Assembly: GCA_031288855.1 (NCBI GenBank)
Contig: JAITQQ010000069.1
Location: 1 to 8,398, forward strand
DNA: 8,398 nt
DNA from: Prevotellaceae bacterium
Lineage (GTDB): Bacteria; Bacteroidota; Bacteroidia; Bacteroidales; UBA932
Direction: 5' to 3'
The stretch's first letter is position 1; each line of letters starts with the position of its first letter. Below are positions 6,905 to 8,398 of the stretch, one piece after another. Both the position numbers and the translations under genes were made by a program. The notes under the pieces were generated by a model. That model had not been told where the DNA came from and did not search any database. It was given only the letters and a program-made list of their open reading frames with translations.

Positions 6905-7858
6905 TTGGAAAAAGGAACTCATACCAAATCTCTCAATCGTTCATGGAGCGCTGCTATTGGCGACTTCAGCGATTATCTCCGCTTGGAAAAGTCGTTGTCG
7001 GCTAATTCGGTAGAAGCGTACATGCGCGACGTAAAAAAATTAAATTCGTTTATTGTGTCCACGTTCGGCCTTCCGCCGGAGCGGGTCGAACACCGGCACA
7101 TTACCGCGTTTCTGGCGGCTATTCCCGAACGCGGTATTGGGAAACGTTCACAGGCAAGGGTTTTGAGCGGCATCAAAGCCTTTTATAAATTCCTATTGTT
7201 GGAAGACCGCGTGGAAATCAACCCTGCCGAGCTGATTGAAGGGCCGAAGCTGGGATTTTATCTTCCCGAAGTATTGACGGTGGATGAAATTGATGCGCTG
7301 ATTGCTGCGGTAGACGTGAGCCGCCCCGAAGGACACCGCAACCGCGCCATCCTCGAAATCCTTTACGGATGCGGCTTGCGCGTGTCCGAATTGATTACCC
7401 TGCGTATTTCCGGCCTGTTTTTCAACGATGGTTTTATCCGGGTTATCGGCAAGGGCGACAAGCAGCGCCTTGTGCCCATTGGCCAGCGCGCCACAGACGA
7501 GATTAGCCGCTATTTGGCGCAACGCACCTTGCGGAAAATTGACCCTAAATGTGAAGATATTCTTTTTCTGAATTTCCATGGGCGGGGGCTTTCGCGCATC
7601 ATGGTGTTTATGCTCATTAAGCAGTTGGCGGCGCAGGTGGGCATTACCAAGAACATCAGCCCGCACACGTTTCGCCATTCCTTTGCCACCCATTTGGTGG
7701 AGAACGGCGCCGATTTGCGGGCGGTGCAGGAAATGCTGGGACATGAGAGCATCCTCACTACCGAAATCTACACCCACGTGGACAGGAAACGCTGGCATCA
7801 AAATATCCTGCGCTATCATCCGAGAAGAAGTCCGACATGCGATTTTGAACATTTATAA
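6905..7858 (+). CDS. xerD: Tyrosine recombinase XerD
   Basis: This 317-residue site-specific recombinase should act with a XerC partner at dif to resolve chromosome dimers at division. The N-terminal SAM-like core-binding domain spans about 14-108 (FSDYLRLEKSLSANSVEAYM) and the catalytic domain about 120-305. The full catalytic set is present: R159 in GCGLRVSEL, K183 in GKGDKQR, H254 and R257 in SPHTFRHSFATHL, H280 in MLGHESILTTEIYTHV, and nucleophile Y289. It resembles chromosomal XerD of Bacteroidota rather than an element-borne integrase, as it lacks an arm-binding domain and an adjacent attachment site. Start choice: an in-frame stop (TAA 6899-6901) lies just upstream and the first in-frame ATG is codon 40, inside the core-binding domain. 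That leaves TTG at 6905 as the only good start; ATT at 6902 is a remote alternative. Divergent from pyk with 37 bases between. Confidence 0.93.
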   Translation: MEKGTHTKSLNRSWSAAIGDFSDYLRLEKSLSANSVEAYMRDVKKLNSFIVSTFGLPPERVEHRHITAFLAAIPERGIGKRSQARVLSGIKAFYKFLLLEDRVEINPAELIEGPKLGFYLPEVLTVDEIDALIAAVDVSRPEGHRNRAILEILYGCGLRVSELITLRISGLFFNDGFIRVIGKGDKQRLVPIGQRATDEISRYLAQRTLRKIDPKCEDILFLNFHGRGLSRIMVFMLIKQLAAQVGITKNISPHTFRHSFATHLVENGADLRAVQEMLGHESILTTEIYTHVDRKRWHQNILRYHPRRSPTCDFEHL

Positions 7859-7874
7859 TTATTTTCTACCTTTG
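7844..7874 (+). promoter_or_regulatory. Promoter for the KilA-N gene
   Basis: TTTG (7844-7847), 19 bases, then TACCTTTG (7867-7874): both elements match the Bacteroidota consensus exactly, making this the best promoter in the window. The -33 element lies inside the last codons of xerD. The start would be near 7881, giving a leader of about 32 bases. Confidence 0.7.
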
Positions 7875-7912
7875 TGCCCAATAACGATACCACCACTTAA
7901 ATCGAAACAGCT

Positions 7913-8308
7913 ATGAGCAAGAAAGAAACCATTAATGTGCAGGGGACAAAGATTACGGTAATTTCATCGAATAATACCGATTATATTTCTTTGACCGATA
8001 TTGCAGGCTACAAAAACACGTTAGATGCCCGGATTGTAGTGTCTAACTGGATGAGTAGTCGATACACACTTGAATTTTTAGGTATTTGGGAGCAGGTTCA
8101 TAATCCTGATTTTAACCGTATGGAATTCCATGCGGTTAAAAATGCTGATGGGCGGTTAGTTTTAAGCCCGAAGCGTTGGGTAGAGCTTACCAATGCTATT
8201 GGGATTTTTTCAAAATCGGGTCGTTACGGTGGCGGAATTTTTGCCCACAATGAAATCGCTGTTAGCGAGCCGAAGCCTTCCGAAACGGCTGAACGCATAG
8301 CCGTTTAA
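7913..8308 (+). CDS. KilA-N domain protein, apparently C-terminally truncated
   Basis: This 131-residue product begins MSKKETINVQGTKITVISS and continues with ISLTDIAGYKN (25-35), NWMSSRYTLEFLGIWE (45-60), LSPKRWVELTNAIGIFSKSG (84-103) and GRYGGGIFAHNEIA (103-116). This is the KilA-N (PF04383) core found in Bacteroidota and phage proteins, a predicted DNA-binding module. From memory of the family, this core usually continues directly into an FEFASWIS-like segment and a further 100 or more residues. Here the similarity stops at about residue 116 and an unrelated tail VSEPKPSETAERIAV follows to TAA at 8306-8308. I looked in the other + frames downstream and did not find the missing segment, so a deletion or rearrangement is more likely than a simple frameshift. 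It has its own strong promoter. Partner, target and function are unknown; phage or mobile-element origin is inferred. It might still be a functional short DNA-binding protein. Confidence 0.8.
   Translation: MSKKETINVQGTKITVISSNNTDYISLTDIAGYKNTLDARIVVSNWMSSRYTLEFLGIWEQVHNPDFNRMEFHAVKNADGRLVLSPKRWVELTNAIGIFSKSGRYGGGIFAHNEIAVSEPKPSETAERIAV
8283..8306. repeat. Perfect 8-base inverted repeat over the KilA-N stop codon
   Basis: AAACGGCT (8283-8290), an 8-base loop, then AGCCGTTT (8299-8306). The right arm includes the first base of the TAA stop. The transcript could form a stable hairpin, but only AAATTCCCC follows rather than a U-run, so it is not a standard intrinsic terminator. AGCCG also occurs at 8268-8272, so a second, mutually exclusive hairpin with CGGCT (8286-8290) is possible. 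Confidence 0.6.
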
Positions 8309-8324
8309 ATTCCCCTCTTATATT

Positions 8325-8398
8325 TCAAGTTAACAAGCACCGTTTTTCCAAAAACGTGCGTACTTTTTTGGAAAGGGCATGCGTCTTTTCGTCAAGTT
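8325..8398 (+). repeat. Possible start of a 67-base direct repeat, cut by the edge
   Basis: TCAAGTT occurs at 8325-8331 and again as the last seven bases, 8392-8398, flanking the palindromic element. Inside the unit, TGCGTACTTTT and TGCGTCTTTT are also near copies. A seven-base match may be coincidence, and the second copy cannot be followed past the edge. No gene is visible in 8309-8398. Confidence 0.2.
8337..8382. repeat. Long AT-rich palindromic element downstream of KilA-N
   Basis: TTTCCAAAAA (8345-8354) and TTTTTGGAAA (8365-8374) are perfect 10-base arms around a 10-base spacer (8355-8364). Two T:G pairs extend the stem outward, then after three mismatches GCA (8337-8339) faces TGC (8380-8382). 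A competing palindrome uses CGTTTTT (8341-8347) with AAAAACG (8350-8356). Could be a terminator, a dispersed palindromic repeat or a recombination site; the short following CTTTTC tract gives only weak support for a terminator. Confidence 0.6.

Noticed and set aside
7193..7852. 219-codon open frame on the minus strand inside xerD
   Set aside because: It is opposite the catalytic domain of XerD, whose motifs are all intact; the antisense product has no recognisable domain.
6905..7858. XerD-like gene as a mobile-element integrase with KilA-N cargo
   Set aside because: The protein has the compact two-domain XerD form, sits beside pyk on a housekeeping backbone, and no tRNA, attachment-site duplication or other element genes are visible.
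8283..8306. Integron attC-like site
   Set aside because: The inverted repeat has the right flavour, but the GTTRRRY core is not matched (GTTTAAA) and there is no integrase of the integron type or second site.
8257..8398. Simple frameshift at the end of the KilA-N gene
   Set aside because: The other two plus frames downstream do not encode the expected FEFASW-like continuation, so restoring the frame would not repair the gene.
1..8398. CRISPR arrays, tRNA or rRNA genes
   Set aside because: No regularly spaced repeats, no cloverleaf with a TTCRA-type arm and no rRNA signature were seen on either strand.

Overview
The window looks like chromosomal DNA from a member of the Bacteroidota, most likely the order Bacteroidales. 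The evidence is the protein families (a PF14121-type 'putative porin', a Bacteroides-type pyruvate kinase, a KilA-N protein of the kind common in this phylum) and the recurrence of the Bacteroidota promoter signature (a TTG-type -33 element, then TAnnTTTG at -7) in front of nearly every transcription unit, with almost no Shine-Dalgarno sequences. Genus cannot be fixed from the sequence. No rRNA, tRNA, CRISPR array or complete insertion sequence is visible, and no gene-free stretch exceeds 300 bases.

Layout from left to right: (1) the C-terminal part of a LolC/LolE/FtsX-type ABC permease on the + strand, cut by the left edge; (2) a convergent minus-strand outer-membrane porin whose stop codon lies one base from the permease stop; (3) a divergent promoter region of about 80 bases; (4) a + strand two-gene operon, an FtsE-like ABC ATPase whose stop codon overlaps the start of endonuclease III (nth); (5) a minus-strand type II toxin-antitoxin pair (ribbon-helix-helix antitoxin then PIN-domain toxin, ATGA overlap), placed between nth and pyruvate kinase; (6) minus-strand pyruvate kinase (pyk); (7) a very short divergent promoter region with back-to-back -7 elements; (8) + strand tyrosine recombinase xerD, which appears to use a TTG start; (9) a + strand KilA-N domain gene with its own promoter beginning inside the end of xerD, and whose reading frame stops early for the family; (10) a right-hand tail of dense inverted repeats running to the window edge.

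Most of the window is core housekeeping: envelope transport, division-associated ABC ATPase, base-excision repair, glycolysis, chromosome-dimer resolution. The accessory content is the toxin-antitoxin pair and the KilA-N gene with its palindromic tail. I do not see a clear multi-gene novel system. The stretch most worth a second look is about 8257-8398, where KilA-N similarity ends abruptly and overlapping palindromes begin. Next are the antitoxin operator-like palindrome and the pyruvate kinase monovalent-cation site, which lacks the usual serine.
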